Positions 11,317 through 22,578 of a stretch of DNA of 64,000 nt are shown piece after piece. Positions within the stretch are counted from its first letter, which is position 1; each line of letters starts with the position of its first letter. Below the pieces are notes generated by a model. That model worked only from the letters and a program-made list of their open reading frames with translations. It had not been told where the DNA came from and did not search any database. Source of the stretch: Rhynchopus sp. YZ270_cl-10 (Eukaryota; Euglenozoa; Diplonemea; Diplonemida; Diplonemidae). Made by a program: the position numbers and the translations under genes. The stretch lies in the NCBI GenBank assembly GCA_964035575.1, contig OZ037864.1, positions 1,426,001-1,490,000 of the forward strand, written 5' to 3'.

Positions 11317-11371
11317 ATCTGCGTCCGGTGTAATGTGGTGAGGCGTTTGCACTTTTTCAACCTCTCTTTTT
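11317..11371 (+). repeat. Short hairpin repeat, family B (diverged copy)
   Basis: CTGCGTCC ... GAGGCGTTTGCACTTTTTCAACCTC, with a longer, different middle. The conserved 3' half matches 5132 and 22366. Confidence 0.35.
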
Positions 11372-11693
11372 TTTGTTTTCTTCAGATGACATAGGCACAG
11401 AGAGAGGATTGGGTTCATCTTAAAAAAGTTCTCTCTTTTTTTCCCCCTCTTTTGTTGTCATACTGGTTCATCCTATAGCCATACTGCATAGATGTAATCT
11501 ACTCGTCTATTGCTCTTTAGGGGTGAGACGTGCCGTTCTGTAGAGCCTTCTACCCCCTTCAAAGATGCCGCTTTTGCTAAGATGTGTTTTGTCTGTGCCT
11601 ATGTGAGCGTATAATTCAAGTTTTTTGTTTTGTTTTGTACACACCTGTCCTTTATTGACATGGTAATTGGTCAGATGGGCGACATAAAAAAAA

Positions 11694-11752
11694 CAGTGGA
11701 GATTGCACAACTGTGGCAACACAACCGAGGCAACTACACTACTCCAACAATT
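11694..11752 (+). repeat. Short repeat, family C (copy 2)
   Basis: CAGTGGAGATTGCACAACTG...GAGGCAACTACACTACTCC. Matches 6056-6110 and 25200-25247. Confidence 0.4.
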
Positions 11753-12106
11753 TATCAAAAAAGAAGAAAAAGGTGACGTGTGTTGCCTGCCAACTGACCC
11801 AAGACAGACCTATGTGGAGATCACAGGTGGTGTGGTGACTGCACGTTATACAATTTTCAAAAGATAAAAAAAGCCCTAATTATGGTGATGGGGTGTCGTC
11901 CACGATGGTGAAGCAAATGGCTTACAACGGTGAAACCAAAAAGTAAAACCACAAGACACGTCATTTACTTCACCGTCGTGTATTAGCTTATTACCACTCC
12001 GTTGCCACCAAAAACCAAACCTTTTTTGATCGACTAAGCCACCATCAACGACCAAACACAAGTATTCGACGAAACGTCTCCCTTTTTGGGTGACCATACA
12101 TAACGA

Positions 12107-12140
12107 GATGTGTCCGAGAGACACATTTCATTTTTTTTTT
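12107..12140 (+). repeat. Short hairpin repeat, family A (ATGTGT type)
   Basis: Stem ATGTGT (12108-12113) / ACACAT (12121-12126) around CCGAGAG, then TTCATTTTT. The loop and tail match the GACTAAGC and ATGTGC types while the stem is different. Confidence 0.45.
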
Positions 12141-12762
12141 TTTTTTTTTTTTTTGCAATTTTTCCTTCTGTTTTTCGTCCAGAACCCTGCTTCAGGTAAT
12201 AAGGACACCCATGAGGTATGTGTACCACATTTTTGTTGTTTGGAACATACGCACAAACACCACCCCCGTGTATTGTGCCTCGCTGCACAGTTCTTCTTTC
12301 ATGTGAGTTTTAAAAAAGATGCGTGGAGTTCACACAGGTAGCTACACGTTGTCAATTTTTCAAATTTTCAAAAAAAAAAAAAAAATAAATGGAAATGAGC
12401 CTGTCTTCTTCAGTGATAGTATTGGCGATTTTTCACGATATGTTGTAATTACGTTTTTTTTTTAAAGATGCCGCTGTTGAGTGATGTGTGAGTGGCATGG
12501 TTTTCATATTACAGTTTTACTCTTTTTCTTCCTGAATTTTTTATATACTCATGCGATAAAAAATTGTTCGGTTATCCTCTAGATATGGTACGGGGGTTGG
12601 GAGGGGGTTGGGAAAGGGGTAATAAAAAAAAGGTTGCCGGTGTGAAACGGCCTCAGGGCCTTCTGAGTGTTGTATTTTTGTTCCTTCTCCCCCTCAGTCC
12701 GTTCCCCCATCCCCCATGAGAATTTTGCGTGGCGAATCCGTAGTTGTTCGCAAACGATCCAC

Positions 12763-12798
<36 letters not shown>

Positions 12799-13045
12799 AC
12801 AAAAATTGCTAACAAGCAAGGGGGATTGTGACAAAAAAAAACAAAAATAAAAATAGCAAAAAAGTTTGAAACAACTCCCTTATCCTTCCCCGTTTCCCTT
12901 CAAAAAAAACAAAAAGTACTTTGTGACAAAAAATAATAAAGGCAGCATTTTTCCTCTGAGGGAACCCCTCAATCAGTTAACACACACACTCTCTCTCTCT
13001 TTCTCTCTTTGCTCTTCTTTTCTTTCACTGTTCATCTGTTCTGTC

Positions 13046-13340
13046 ATGCCGTTTTCTGCTTTTGTGGTGCATTTGTCCGGTCATCTCTTCGAGGGAGCCT
13101 TACTCTCGCAACCCTCACCCATCGAGATTTGGAAGACGAAATCAGTAAAGGCTTGTGGTAGTCTCTACCCCTTGCTATCTGTTGTGAACGCAGGCGGATT
13201 CTGTGAACACGAAGATGTACCTTGCTTTATCACTCAACGCAGGAAAAAAGAACGCAACAGCGACGCTCCTAGTAATCTTCCTTTGGGTGAACAGGGCAGA
13301 TCCCAAGCCTGCACCGGCAATTTTTTTTCTAGAGGTATTT
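13046..13340 (+). other. Coding-like stretch just upstream of the ligase, unassigned
   Basis: Base composition shifts from AT-rich to mixed, and a frame starting with ATG at 13046 stays open for about 95 codons, ending in an Arg/Lys-rich segment. A second frame (about 13342-13521) encodes an acidic stretch NESDEDVFASLFAD that abuts the ligase start. Either could be a 5' exon of the ligase gene, but I found no donor/acceptor pair that joins them cleanly. No homology recognised. Confidence 0.2.
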
Positions 13341-13471
13341 GATAGAGTTTGGTACGCCCCCCTGCTGTCCAGATGAACCTACACTCTTTGTGGGAGTTGA
13401 TGAAACCACTCAGGGCACCTTAAGTCAGCTTTTCTCGGTTCAGAATTATACACAAAAAAAAAGCGCGAAAA

Positions 13472-16400
13472 ATGAATCGGATGAAGACGTTTTCGCGTCT
13501 CTGTTTGCAGATATCTTCTGAGCCGCAGTTGACTGTCAAGACACAGATCATGCAGGGGTTTGTACAGGAGTACACTGGGTGTAAGGCGTTACTCTATCGT
13601 TTGGTGCTGCCGGTACTTTCCCAGCGGAAGTACTATGTAGGTGATAAGCAGTTGGTTGTGGTGTTCAGCAGAATATCGGGCAAGAGTGAACAATTTGTAC
13701 GAGACTTTTTTTCTAAAGACTGCGACAACGACATTTCCGAGGTAGCCAAAAAACTGAAGATCGCGGGGAAAACGAAGAAGACGTCTACCTTGACATTAGT
13801 GGAGGTGGATGACTTTCTGAATAAAATGACGAAGGTGACGACGGACGAGAAGAGGGTGGCGGAGATGTCGCTCTTTCTCAAGGAATGCTCAGGTGAGGAA
13901 TTGAAGTGGATTATTCGGATGATGAAGAACGACATGAAGCTGGGGGCAGGGCGGAAGTCGCTGCTAGACGCATTGCATCCTGAGGCGTACGAAACGTACA
14001 AAACAGCGTCGCACCTCACCACCCTCGTGCAGATGCTCTTCGGGGAGGACGAAGTCGTGACAGGAGGTGACATCACCGCCCCAGGGTCGCCCAAAAAGGG
14101 TGGCCTTATACAACACCACATACCCGTGCAGCCTCAGCTGGCGCGTGCCGCAAAGAGCTTGGACGACGTAGTGGCGCGTTGCCCAAACGGATTTTTTTCT
14201 GAGATTAAGTACGACGGAGAACGTATCCAGATCCACAAAACAAACGGTGAATTCACTTTCTGGTCGCGAAGCCTGAAGCCAATGAAGGCTGATAAATATG
14301 CTGGTATGGTTTTATTTCAAAATGGCACCTGAAAGGTGAAAATTTAACTCTCTTGATTTAACTCTCTCTTTCACAAAAAAAACAAACAAAAAAACAGGTC
14401 TAGAAACGGACCTAGAGACTGCGTTCTCTGGTGCGTCAACGGTCATCGCGGATGGGGAAATTCTTTTAATCGACAAAAGCACGTCCGTCCCGCTTCCCTT
14501 TGGGACATTGGGGAAGCATAAGAGGGAAGGCTTTAAGAATGCGTGCACCTGCATATTTATCTTTGACGTGCTGGAGTACGACGGCGAGGTGCTTATCCAG
14601 CACCCCATTGACCGGCGGCGCGAACACATGCGCAGCAAGATCCACCCTGTACACAACCGTGTTGTGCTGTCCGAGATGCGTCTCATCAGTGGCGCTGTCG
14701 AGGGGCGAAAGGACAAACTCTCACGGCATTTACGCGAGGCCATGAAACGTGGTTTGGAGGGCCTAGTACTGAAGGACACACAGGGGCCTTATGCGCCAGG
14801 TGCACGACACTGGATTAAATTGAAGAAGGATTACCTGCAGGGCATGGCGGACACAGCGGACCTTGTTGTGCTTGGTAGGTTTTACACCTTTGGTGCGGCG
14901 GGGACAGGGCAGACATTTCTCATGGGGTGCTGGGACCCTGCCGACAGCAAATGGAAGACCGTCTGCAAGGTCGGCAACGGCCTGAGCGAGGCTGCACTCA
15001 AACGCATCAACGACGAGCTGAAGGACAGCCTCGTGGAGGTGAAGAACAAACAACGCCCCCCATGGCTCGTCTGCCACAACTCCCGCATCCCCGACCACGT
15101 GGTCCGCGACCCCAAGGTATCACACTGTCCCATTTCCCAAAACAACAACAACACCACAGCAAGCCCCAGTATGGGAGATCATCGCATCAGAGTTCATCAC
15201 GAACAGTCTGGTGCACACTGCAGGGGGCATTTCCATGCGGCATGCTAGGGTATGTGGTTGAGAGTTCTCAATTCAACTCTTTTCTCAATAGGTTTTGAAG
15301 GTGCGCGACGACAAGACATGGAAGACTGCGACTACTGTACCACAACTGAAGGCGTTGGTGAAGGCGAGCAAGGATGTGATCACTTTGGCTGGTGGCGATG
15401 AGGAGGCGGAGGAGGGGGCGCAGGCGATCCCTGCGCACACATGCTTCGACGACGAAGACGACGACGGCCGTAGCGATGCAAGCGACGCACCGTCAGCTTA
15501 CGCCCCGTCACCCCCCCCATCCCCAGCACGCCCGGCATCACCTTCGCCTTCCCCCCCTGCTTCGCCTGCAGCCCTTCCTGCATCACCACCCGCATCCCCT
15601 CGGGCATCTCCTCCTGCATCACCAGGGTCGCCACCTATGAAGAAGAAAGTGTCCCTCTGCGCCTCAGACGACATCACATACTATACTGGCGACGTTCTCT
15701 CGTTGATGACGTCCGAATTCAGTAACATCCGTATCATCGTGCACACCCTCGTGCACAAAGGGAAGTGGAGTGAAAAGGGTGCCATGGGGCAGATCGAGAG
15801 GGTTCTCGGGGAGGAGCCCGGGGAGACGTACGCGAAGTACAGAGAGCCGTTAGGGGCGTGCCAGATCGTGGCGGTGGCGGACCCCTGGCTCACAACAGGG
15901 TCGCTCTTTGTTGCGAACCTCATTTGCATGGAGGCAGTGCCCAAGGCCCCGCCGAAGATGGTCCCTGCGGCGTTCTTGCAGGCGTGGAACACATTGCTTG
16001 AGTTCTCGCGTCCACACTACGCAGCGTTGAACCTCTGCAAGCCGCAGGACCACAGCTCCTTTGATTGGAAGGAGGTATGCATAAGAATGTAGTCTTCCGT
16101 AGTACAAAGGCTTCAGGACACCATTGAGTACAGACCCAAGGTTCCCCAAACGGGTCCTGAGGCGATTGTCGACACAAAAATATCAATGAATACAACAAAA
16201 AGGCCAAATTTTGTCTCAAATCTGCGAGATAAGGTTGATTACGCTTGATTATTTTAAAAATCCTTAAGCCTTGGTGAGGCTGCCGATATAGAGCTTTTTG
16301 GGGGGATACACTGATAATGAAGACAGCTGCGCTAGGAATAGATTAAAAAAAATACAACAAATCAAATCAAATCAACTCAGATCAACCGCGCAATCGTTGC

Positions 16401-17642
16401 AGGCATCACACCGCAGGACATCCATATCAGCGTCTTTTGTAAGGTGTGCACTCCCACATACCATTGTATCCCCTACCACCATCACCACCCTCTCAGTCCA
16501 AGCACGAAGAGGAGCTGTACAACATGCAGTGTGCGGAGATGTGGGGGGAGAAGAAGCCTGCGGTGCCGGCCGCTGTTACCAACACTACTGCTGCTGTTCC
16601 CACCGCCGCAAAACGCAAGCAACCCGACACCCCAAGCACCGTGCAGAAGGCGAAACGGCCACGTAAAATATTGGAAACAGCACCACCGCCACCGCGTGCC
16701 CCTTCACACCTGTCACCTGTTTGCAAACGCGACAGTGCAGACGACGACCTGCTCAAGCTTGAAACCCTCCTCCAGCCCAGCAGCCCATCCACCGCTGCAG
16801 CACACCTCACACCCCTCGACAGCGACTGCTCCCCACCGAGCAAGCCCTTCTGCGGCAAGGAGGCTGCCGCTGCACTCCCTGTCGTACCCAAGCCCGCAAT
16901 CCTGCGTGGCAAGCGCGTCGCCCTGAGCGGCTACAGCGCAGCCCTCAAGGAGGCGCTAGGAGAGAACGTACGGGCCATGGGAGGAAGCACCGTACCAGCG
17001 GGGCAGACACAACCCCCACCGGACATCATAGTGTGCGAGACGCTCACCCAGGCGCAGGAGCAGTACACAAAGGCGGGGCTGGGCGATCGCATTGTGACCA
17101 GACAGTTCATCCTCGACTGCGACACGCTCAGCAAACAATGTGACATGGGACACTACCGGTACACCCCGAGACCACCGTGGACAGCTGCAAAGCCGCAAGC
17201 TCAACCTCGACCACAGCCAGTCATCGTCCCTAGGTTGACAGCGCAGGCGGAGCAACGTCTGACCGCAATGGTGTCGGTACCGAGCTCTGATGCAATGGAA
17301 GATGACGAGGACGACTCTGTTCCCGTCAAGGCACCGTCTACGCTGGAGTGTCCTCAGGTCTTCCAGGACTGCAGCATCTACTTGCACAGTGAAGACCCGA
17401 AGGTAGAGAAGAACGTATTGGACCAGCTAGAACGGCACATCATTGCGCATGACGGTGACGTAGTGACCAGTCTCGATGAAATCCCCACGCACGTCGTAAC
17501 GCTGTCGACAGGTGCTGCCTTCGAACACCTTCTCGAAACCTCTCCCCACCTCTGCCACATCAGCGCAACACCAAATTGGGTGTGGAATTCAATCGAGGCG
17601 CAATGTAAACTGGATATCTCAGCGTTCGCGCCGGATCTTTGA
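13472..17642 (+). CDS. LIG3: DNA ligase III-like protein with macro domain and two BRCT domains
   Basis: Six exons: 13472-14303, 14398-15116, 15160-15249, 15292-16074, 16381-16443 and 16497-17642 (1,210 aa, all junctions in frame). It seals DNA nicks with ATP. Residues 1 to about 230 match the LIG3 DNA-binding domain. EIKYDGER carries the nucleophilic Lys (about residue 246); DGEILLID, GLEGLVLKD and HWIKLKKDYL are the further nucleotidyltransferase motifs. The order and wording follow human LIG3 through VWEIIASEF and the domain end (KVRDDKTWKTAT). A Pro/Ser/Ala-rich linker (about 605-660) leads to a macro domain (about 673-829) that resembles ALC1/CHD1L, then BRCT domains at about 961-1062 and 1112-1210; the last resembles the C-terminal BRCT of LIG3. 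No PARP-type zinc finger is seen at the N-terminus, though a 5' exon may be missing. The start is set by alignment to FRKLC of LIG3. Family: high confidence; macro domain: good; exact N-terminus: uncertain. Confidence 0.85.
16084..16133 (+). repeat. Short hairpin repeat, family E (copy 2), inside ligase intron 4
   Basis: Matches 4992-5047 through CTTCCGTAGTACAAAGGCTTC and CATTGAGTACAGACC. It sits a few bases inside the 306-bp intron 16075-16380, by far the longest of this gene. Confidence 0.4.
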
Positions 17643-17951
17643 AAACCATAGGGGAAGACTCTGACCCTAGTGAAAGAAATATTGTGGAAAAGAAGGGGGA
17701 ATAGTTAGTGAAGCATCGTTATGTTTTGGCTTTTTTTTTTTGAAATGGTGCATGCGTCCGTTGAGGTGCCTGCATTTCTGTTTCGTTTTAGTTTTTTTTT
17801 CAGATGTGCCTATGTAGTTAGCACATTCACGAGTTGTTTTTGGAAGTTAACGTATTTTGGTTTTTTTTTTTTTCGTCGAAGAAGTTTCGCCCATTTTTCT
17901 TGTGAGAAGTTTCTTTCCTTCAGTCCTTGTATGTTCAGAGGGGGTAAGATT

Positions 17952-18129
17952 GAGTGCAGAGTGCAGAGTGCAGAGTGCAGAGTGCAGAGTGCAGAGTGCA
18001 GAGTGCAGAGTGCAGAGTGCAGAGTGCAGAGTGCAGAGTGCAGAGTGCAGAGTGCAGAGTGCAGAGTGCAGAGTGCAGAGTGCAGAGTGCAGAGTGCAGA
18101 GTGCAGAGTGCAGAGTGCAGAGTGCAGAG
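17952..18129 (+). repeat. Minisatellite (GTGCAGA)n, about 25 copies
   Basis: Uninterrupted 7-bp unit over about 178 bp, followed by GGGGGTG. Because 7 is not a multiple of 3, all three frames stay open and encode the same heptapeptide CRVQSAE on the + strand. The open frames are therefore an artefact. Confidence 0.95.
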
Positions 18130-18317
18130 GGGGTGTAGCAGAAGAGAAATATCTCTCCTATCTTGCGAAGCGAATGTGTGGCCTTGACCACTAAAAGTGA
18201 CAGCGAACACAAAAACAAAAAAAAAAAACGAGAACATTCATTTTTTTTGCTGTTTTTTTAAACTAGGGGCTACCCTGGGTATTTCTGTTAAAGGTTTCGC
18301 TTTTGTTTGGCGCACCC

Positions 18318-18530
18318 TGACTTATAGGCTACCGTCGCCTAATTTTCACTTACCCGCGCTACACCATGCTCATGCTTGAACACTACATCGTACGTTCCAA
18401 AATTACGAACTCCGGATGGGTAAAGGTCATCATCGCTAACAACTTGTGGAGCCCACGCAGCTGATGTGCGATAGCGAATGTGATGAAGGTGACTAAGCAC
18501 GAGGCTAGGGTAGTCTTGTGAACATTTATT
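18318..18530 (+). repeat. Dispersed repeat related to 51370-51580
   Basis: Shared phrases include TACCCGCGCTACAC, ATGCTTGAA, CATCGTACGT and CCAAAATTACG, then a family-A hairpin (GACTAAGCACGAG). The homology runs for about 200 bp with many substitutions. It may be the 3' end of an unidentified element or gene; the encoded peptide is not recognised. Confidence 0.5.
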
Positions 18531-18589
18531 TGTTTTGTGTTGTTTGTGTAGAACGTCACCCACCATCACATCCAGGATCACACGACGGA

Positions 18590-19516
18590 ATGAAGCGGGT
18601 ATTGTTGGGGTGTGTGGCTGCACAGCGCAGAGGATGCGCGTCGCTGTCGTGGAAGACGCGTACAATGAACCCTGCCCCTGAGGTGTGTTGTCTTTCGTTT
18701 GTGTTTGAATTTTTTTTTGAGTTTTTTCTAACACTTCCTTTTCTCTGCAGAGTGGTGCATTCGGGACCGGGTGGGACAACCCGCAGCTGGAACTGGTGTT
18801 CCGGTCAATTTTGAAGCGTCCGCACGTTCGTGAGGTATGTACCGCCACAGCCGCAACCACAGCAACGGCCACACACCACCACCACCAACCACACACAGAT
18901 GCTGAAGAACCACTACGCGTGGGCAACAGACGAGCGCACTCTATCGCGCGTGAAGGAGGTGGGTGACAACTGTGACATTGTGCAGCTGCAGCTCCCCGCA
19001 GACATCAGCGATCCCCACCGCATCCTGAAGCAGTTTTCGATCCTTGACGCACCTGTGATCGACATTGACGGAAAGCACGTGGCGATGAACGGCGGACCTG
19101 TGTACTACGACGACGACGGTACCAAGGTATGCACACCCGACAGACACAACACAGCACACGGACCACACCCACCTGCACTCACACCTGTTTCCAGATTGCC
19201 ATCATCGACGCGTCGCCTATTGAGATCATGGCGAAGGAGATCCTCTGGACAATCGGGTACTCGACAGCAGCAAACCCTGAGCCAAAGGATGCGCGCAAGT
19301 TCCTTGAGGACATCTACGGGGATGTCGAGGTATGCACAGTACAGTACATTCCACATTCCACCACACCACACCACACCACAGCTCACGGACGACGTGCTCA
19401 CCGCCACACACTACCTCGAAGACGACTCTCTGCTGTACCCCGAGGACGTGTGGCCCGAGGCATTCAAGGGAGGTGCACGTTACGGAAAGTACCAGCGTGG
19501 TCTGGGCCCGCACTAG
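18590..19516 (+). CDS. Unrecognised protein with a basic leader, five exons
   Basis: Exons 18590-18682, 18751-18834, 18899-19126, 19195-19329 and 19382-19516; all introns (52 to 68 bp) are phase 0 and give 224 aa. Donors are GTGTGT, GTATGT, GTATGC and GTATGC. The N-terminus (MKRVLLGCVAAQRRGCASLS) is basic, with no acid residue in the first 30, and could be an organelle-targeting peptide. The mature part mixes helices and short strands (VQLQLPADISDPHRILKQF, APVIDIDGKHVAMNGGPVYY, IAIIDASPIEIMAKEILWTIGY) and ends in a Gly/Arg/Tyr-rich tail. No membrane segment and no family that I recognise. The gene model is well supported because every splice keeps the frame; the function is unknown. Confidence 0.65.
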
Positions 19517-20576
19517 AGCGGGTGGTGCAGACACTCGAGTACACCTGTGGGTACTCTCCAGTACGCGGTGTGCAGCGCGACGAGGTTCGCACTGTGCATA
19601 CCTTCCCCGCAGTCCTAAATACGAAACAAACAACCACGTACACCATGCATTGCTGTGCCGTTTGCTGCAATTTCTCGTCCCCCCCACCCCCACCCCCAAC
19701 CGTACGCACGATCCTTATTATTTTCCCTTCGCCTTTTTGATTTGTATAAAGAAGGGGATTTTCGTAGGCTTCCCCCCTTCCCCAGACCCAACCTGCACCT
19801 GCACGCCACAATGGGTGAAGTAGCCGTTCAGGGTTTGGGCAACTTTGGCAATACGTTTCTTATTCGGAGTAAGGCAAAAACAAAAGCAATCAGTTTTCTA
19901 CCCCCCTTTTTTTTGTTATTCTTGGAGAGTGGAGATTGCACGGGCAACTGCACTATTTTCCGATACTTTTTTTTGTAAAAGAAGACCAAAAAAAATATGT
20001 GGTAAGCAACAACAAAAGCATTAAAAATACAAAACCCTTCCACAAATGTGCAGCAGTAAAATAGTGTCAATAAAAATGAGCCAAAAAAAATGCAAAGGGT
20101 GGGGAGAGTGCTGCTAACATAGAGGCTTGCCTTAAGAGCCTTTTCAACAAAAAAAAAAACAAAATCGGGTCAAAACAAAAATCACAACACGAATACTGTA
20201 TTACTTAGCAACACACGTCTTTTTTTTCCCCCCTTCCCGCAGAGAACCCGAGCTACATGAACATTGGGAGGGGGGGGGGGGGAAAGGAGTTCATTTGATA
20301 AAAGACATTTTAGTCTTTTTCAAATTGCTGTCTTTCACAGAAGAGTGTGTACAGTATTATTTTTTTTCCTCACAAGAATGCACATTGTGGGATCGTTAAG
20401 GGTTTGAACAAGATAAAATGGAAAAAATAAATAAAATGGCAACAATAAAACACGAATGCAGCAAACAACAGCGACAACAACCGAAAAAAAAAGAGTCCGT
20501 CACCTTTGCATTCTTCCCTCTTGTCTCTCGCTATCCATTAACACTTGCAGACAACTACATAGGAGACACGAAAATC
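19517..20576. other. Gene-free spacer
   Basis: Family-C fragment near 19928-19960. G-run at 20268-20281. The last 60 bp before the next gene contain TTAACACTTGCAG, a possible 5' UTR splice acceptor. Confidence 0.5.
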
Positions 20577-21899
20577 ATGTATCGGCACGCAGTACTTGCG
20601 TTGACAGTGGCGGCTGTGCACGGTGGGCACATTCCCGACCATCTTGTGATGCCACCCTTCCCACACACATACAACCTATCTAAATCAACGATGATCCAGA
20701 CATGCCAAGCACCCAACGGGAGTCTCGACTACCTGAAGGAGTGGGGTGTTGTGAGCTACGACTGGTCGAACAACGCGGCTGTGTGGCACGCAGACCACCC
20801 AAACGACTGTGACGTGAAGATGGTGGAGCAAGCAGCGAAGGCAAAGGCAGCGGCACCAAACACACAAGTGTGGATCTACAGGAACCTTGTGCAGGCGTAC
20901 GCCGAGTTTGTCCAGGTGCGTGAGAAGCTGGAGGACCCTGCGTACGCAGGGTGGTTTATTAAGTTCGGCGACAACGTCAACACGTCCACACCACGTTGCT
21001 CTGAGAACAGCAGAAACGAGACGCACTGCTCAGACCTGTTCCACTGGAAGGGTCAGCGTCCTGGTGGTGACTGTGGAGACATCATTCCTTGTGGTTGGTA
21101 TGTGTTTGACCACAGGAATGAGTCGCTTCGGTCGTGGATTGTTGAGGAGTTCATCCTTGGCGACAAGCTTGGGCTGGGGAACGAGTCTGTGGACGGGTTT
21201 CTGTTTGACGACTGGTGGACTCTTGATGGACCCACAGAGACGAATGGATTCTTCCCTGGGACAGATATTGTGCACAACGGAACTGAGCTTGCAGAGATCC
21301 GTGGCAACTGGAGCATCACTGTGTGGGAGGCAGAGAAGCGCATCGCAGAGCAGAAGGGGTACACGTGGAGCAACGTGAACTGCAACCTCGATGACAGATA
21401 TGGCCAAGGCGGCTCTGCCGAAGACTTCCCTGAGTGCGGACTCGTGAAGACGGCTGGATACTTCCACGCGGACAACGTGAAGGGGACACCCGTGAAGGAG
21501 AAGGAGGTCACCGCCGCCAAGGGCCAATGTGCTGCATGGCTCTCTGCAGCATGCACCCCGACATCGGTGCTTCCTGAGATTCCAATCCTGATGTCCTTCA
21601 CACGCAACGACGATGGAAAGCAGTTCCCCCTTCCTGCACCGCTGCAGGACATTGCGACGTTCCTTCTCGTTCGTGGTGCATATGCGTGGATGGGATACGG
21701 GTGGCTGGGGTGCACCGACACGTACGAAAGACCAGATGCCCTGAAGCACGACTACGGCGAGCCTGTGGACAAGATTTGCTACGAGACCACGCCTGGTGTG
21801 TTCACGCGGAAGTGGTCCAAGGCGACCATCACACTGGACTGCAACACGTGGACTCCGAACATCACTCTTTCGGGAAGTGACGCACCGCTCGCGTTCTAG
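20577..21899 (+). CDS. Secreted glycoprotein of unknown function, tandem copy 1
   Basis: 440 aa without introns. The start was placed at the ATG of MYRHAVLALTVAAVHGG, a short signal peptide shared with copy 2; the frame is open further upstream but that part is not conserved. The mature protein has many N-x-S/T sites (NGS, NES, NGT, NWS, NIT) and at least ten Cys, as expected for an extracytoplasmic protein. Conserved-looking blocks are VVSYDWSN, VWIYRNLVQAY, CGWYVFDHRNESLR and SVDGFLFDDWW; the last, with two Asp after a hydrophobic strand, resembles the acid-bearing strand ends of TIM-barrel glycoside hydrolases. That is only a suggestion; I cannot name the family. Confidence 0.7.
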   Translation: MYRHAVLALTVAAVHGGHIPDHLVMPPFPHTYNLSKSTMIQTCQAPNGSLDYLKEWGVVSYDWSNNAAVWHADHPNDCDVKMVEQAAKAKAAAPNTQVWIYRNLVQAYAEFVQVREKLEDPAYAGWFIKFGDNVNTSTPRCSENSRNETHCSDLFHWKGQRPGGDCGDIIPCGWYVFDHRNESLRSWIVEEFILGDKLGLGNESVDGFLFDDWWTLDGPTETNGFFPGTDIVHNGTELAEIRGNWSITVWEAEKRIAEQKGYTWSNVNCNLDDRYGQGGSAEDFPECGLVKTAGYFHADNVKGTPVKEKEVTAAKGQCAAWLSAACTPTSVLPEIPILMSFTRNDDGKQFPLPAPLQDIATFLLVRGAYAWMGYGWLGCTDTYERPDALKHDYGEPVDKICYETTPGVFTRKWSKATITLDCNTWTPNITLSGSDAPLAF

Positions 21900-21922
21900 A
21901 CATTGCTTGTTTGGAAAAAACT

Positions 21923-21960
21923 GATGTGCACGAGAAGCACATTCATCTTTCAAGTTTTCC
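21923..21960 (+). repeat. Short hairpin repeat, family A (ATGTGC type)
   Basis: ATGTGC (21924-21929), loop ACGAGAA, GCACAT (21937-21942), tail TCATCTTTCAAGTTTT. Same stem with loop ACAAGAG at 24663-24692. Confidence 0.5.
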
Positions 21961-22365
21961 CCTTTTTGAAGAATGTCGTGTGCATGTTTGCCCATACGTG
22001 TACGTGGGCCATTCGTCTGTTCAAGTTTTTGTGACTATATGGTTTCATCCCTTATTTTCTTAACATTTCTCTTCAATTTGCCACTGGACGTGGCCAGCAT
22101 GACGTGCCACCAGACTGAGACCAATACACCTTCAGGAAATGCAGCAAAGAACAGAATAGGCTGCTGCGCCACAGTTGAGTGCGCTGTTGTACACTGGCCA
22201 CTCCATATTGGCATAACGTAATATAATGTGAGTATTGTCATTTGCCGCGTAAATTAGTGTAAAAAAGTATACCTCGTGACTTCTGCGTGTGGCGAGCATT
22301 CCACAGAGACTTTGTGAGATACCGTAACGTTTTCTCGTGCCCTTGTGGTTCGTTATGTTTTGTTT

Positions 22366-22411
22366 CAGTGTCTGCGTCCGCTGAGGCGTTTGCACTCTCA
22401 ACTTCACTTTG
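22366..22411 (+). repeat. Short hairpin repeat, family B
   Basis: CAGTGTCTGCGTCCGCTGAG then GCGTTTGCACTCTCAACTTC. Nearly the same as 24616-24660. Confidence 0.45.
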
Positions 22412-22578
22412 CTTTCGTACAGATCGGCTAGTCGGTGAAAGACCGCTCCGCCATACTGTCGCGAGAACTGTATTTTCCAGCCTCGCGCTGCAGAGTAACG
22501 CACACTGTCCACTTCCCAGTCTGTTTCTTGATTGTTCCCATCACAACCATGAACACCCTGACAGGCTAGACAACAACA

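Larger units (their letters stand above)
10275..13045. other. Gene-free spacer rich in short hairpins and homopolymers
   Basis: Long A and T runs and pyrimidine tracts; no coding frame with recognisable content. At least six family A/B/C repeats occur (about 10823, 10881, 11057, 11317, 11694, 12107). CT microsatellite near 12987-13010. Confidence 0.55.
17643..18589. other. Spacer with minisatellite and a dispersed repeat
   Basis: Contains the 7-bp minisatellite at 17952-18129 and, at about 18318-18530, a stretch homologous to 51370-51580 in the creatine kinase array. No complete gene seen. Confidence 0.5.
21900..22578. other. Spacer between the two secreted-protein genes
   Basis: Not homologous to the region upstream of copy 1 beyond about ten bases before the ATG. 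Holds family-A hairpins at 21923-21960 and 21986-22030 and a family-B repeat at 22366-22411. Confidence 0.5.

Noticed and set aside
17847-18237. Open frames of about 100-155 codons across the (GTGCAGA)n tract
   Set aside because: A stop-free 7-bp repeat keeps every frame open; the peptides are a repeat artefact.
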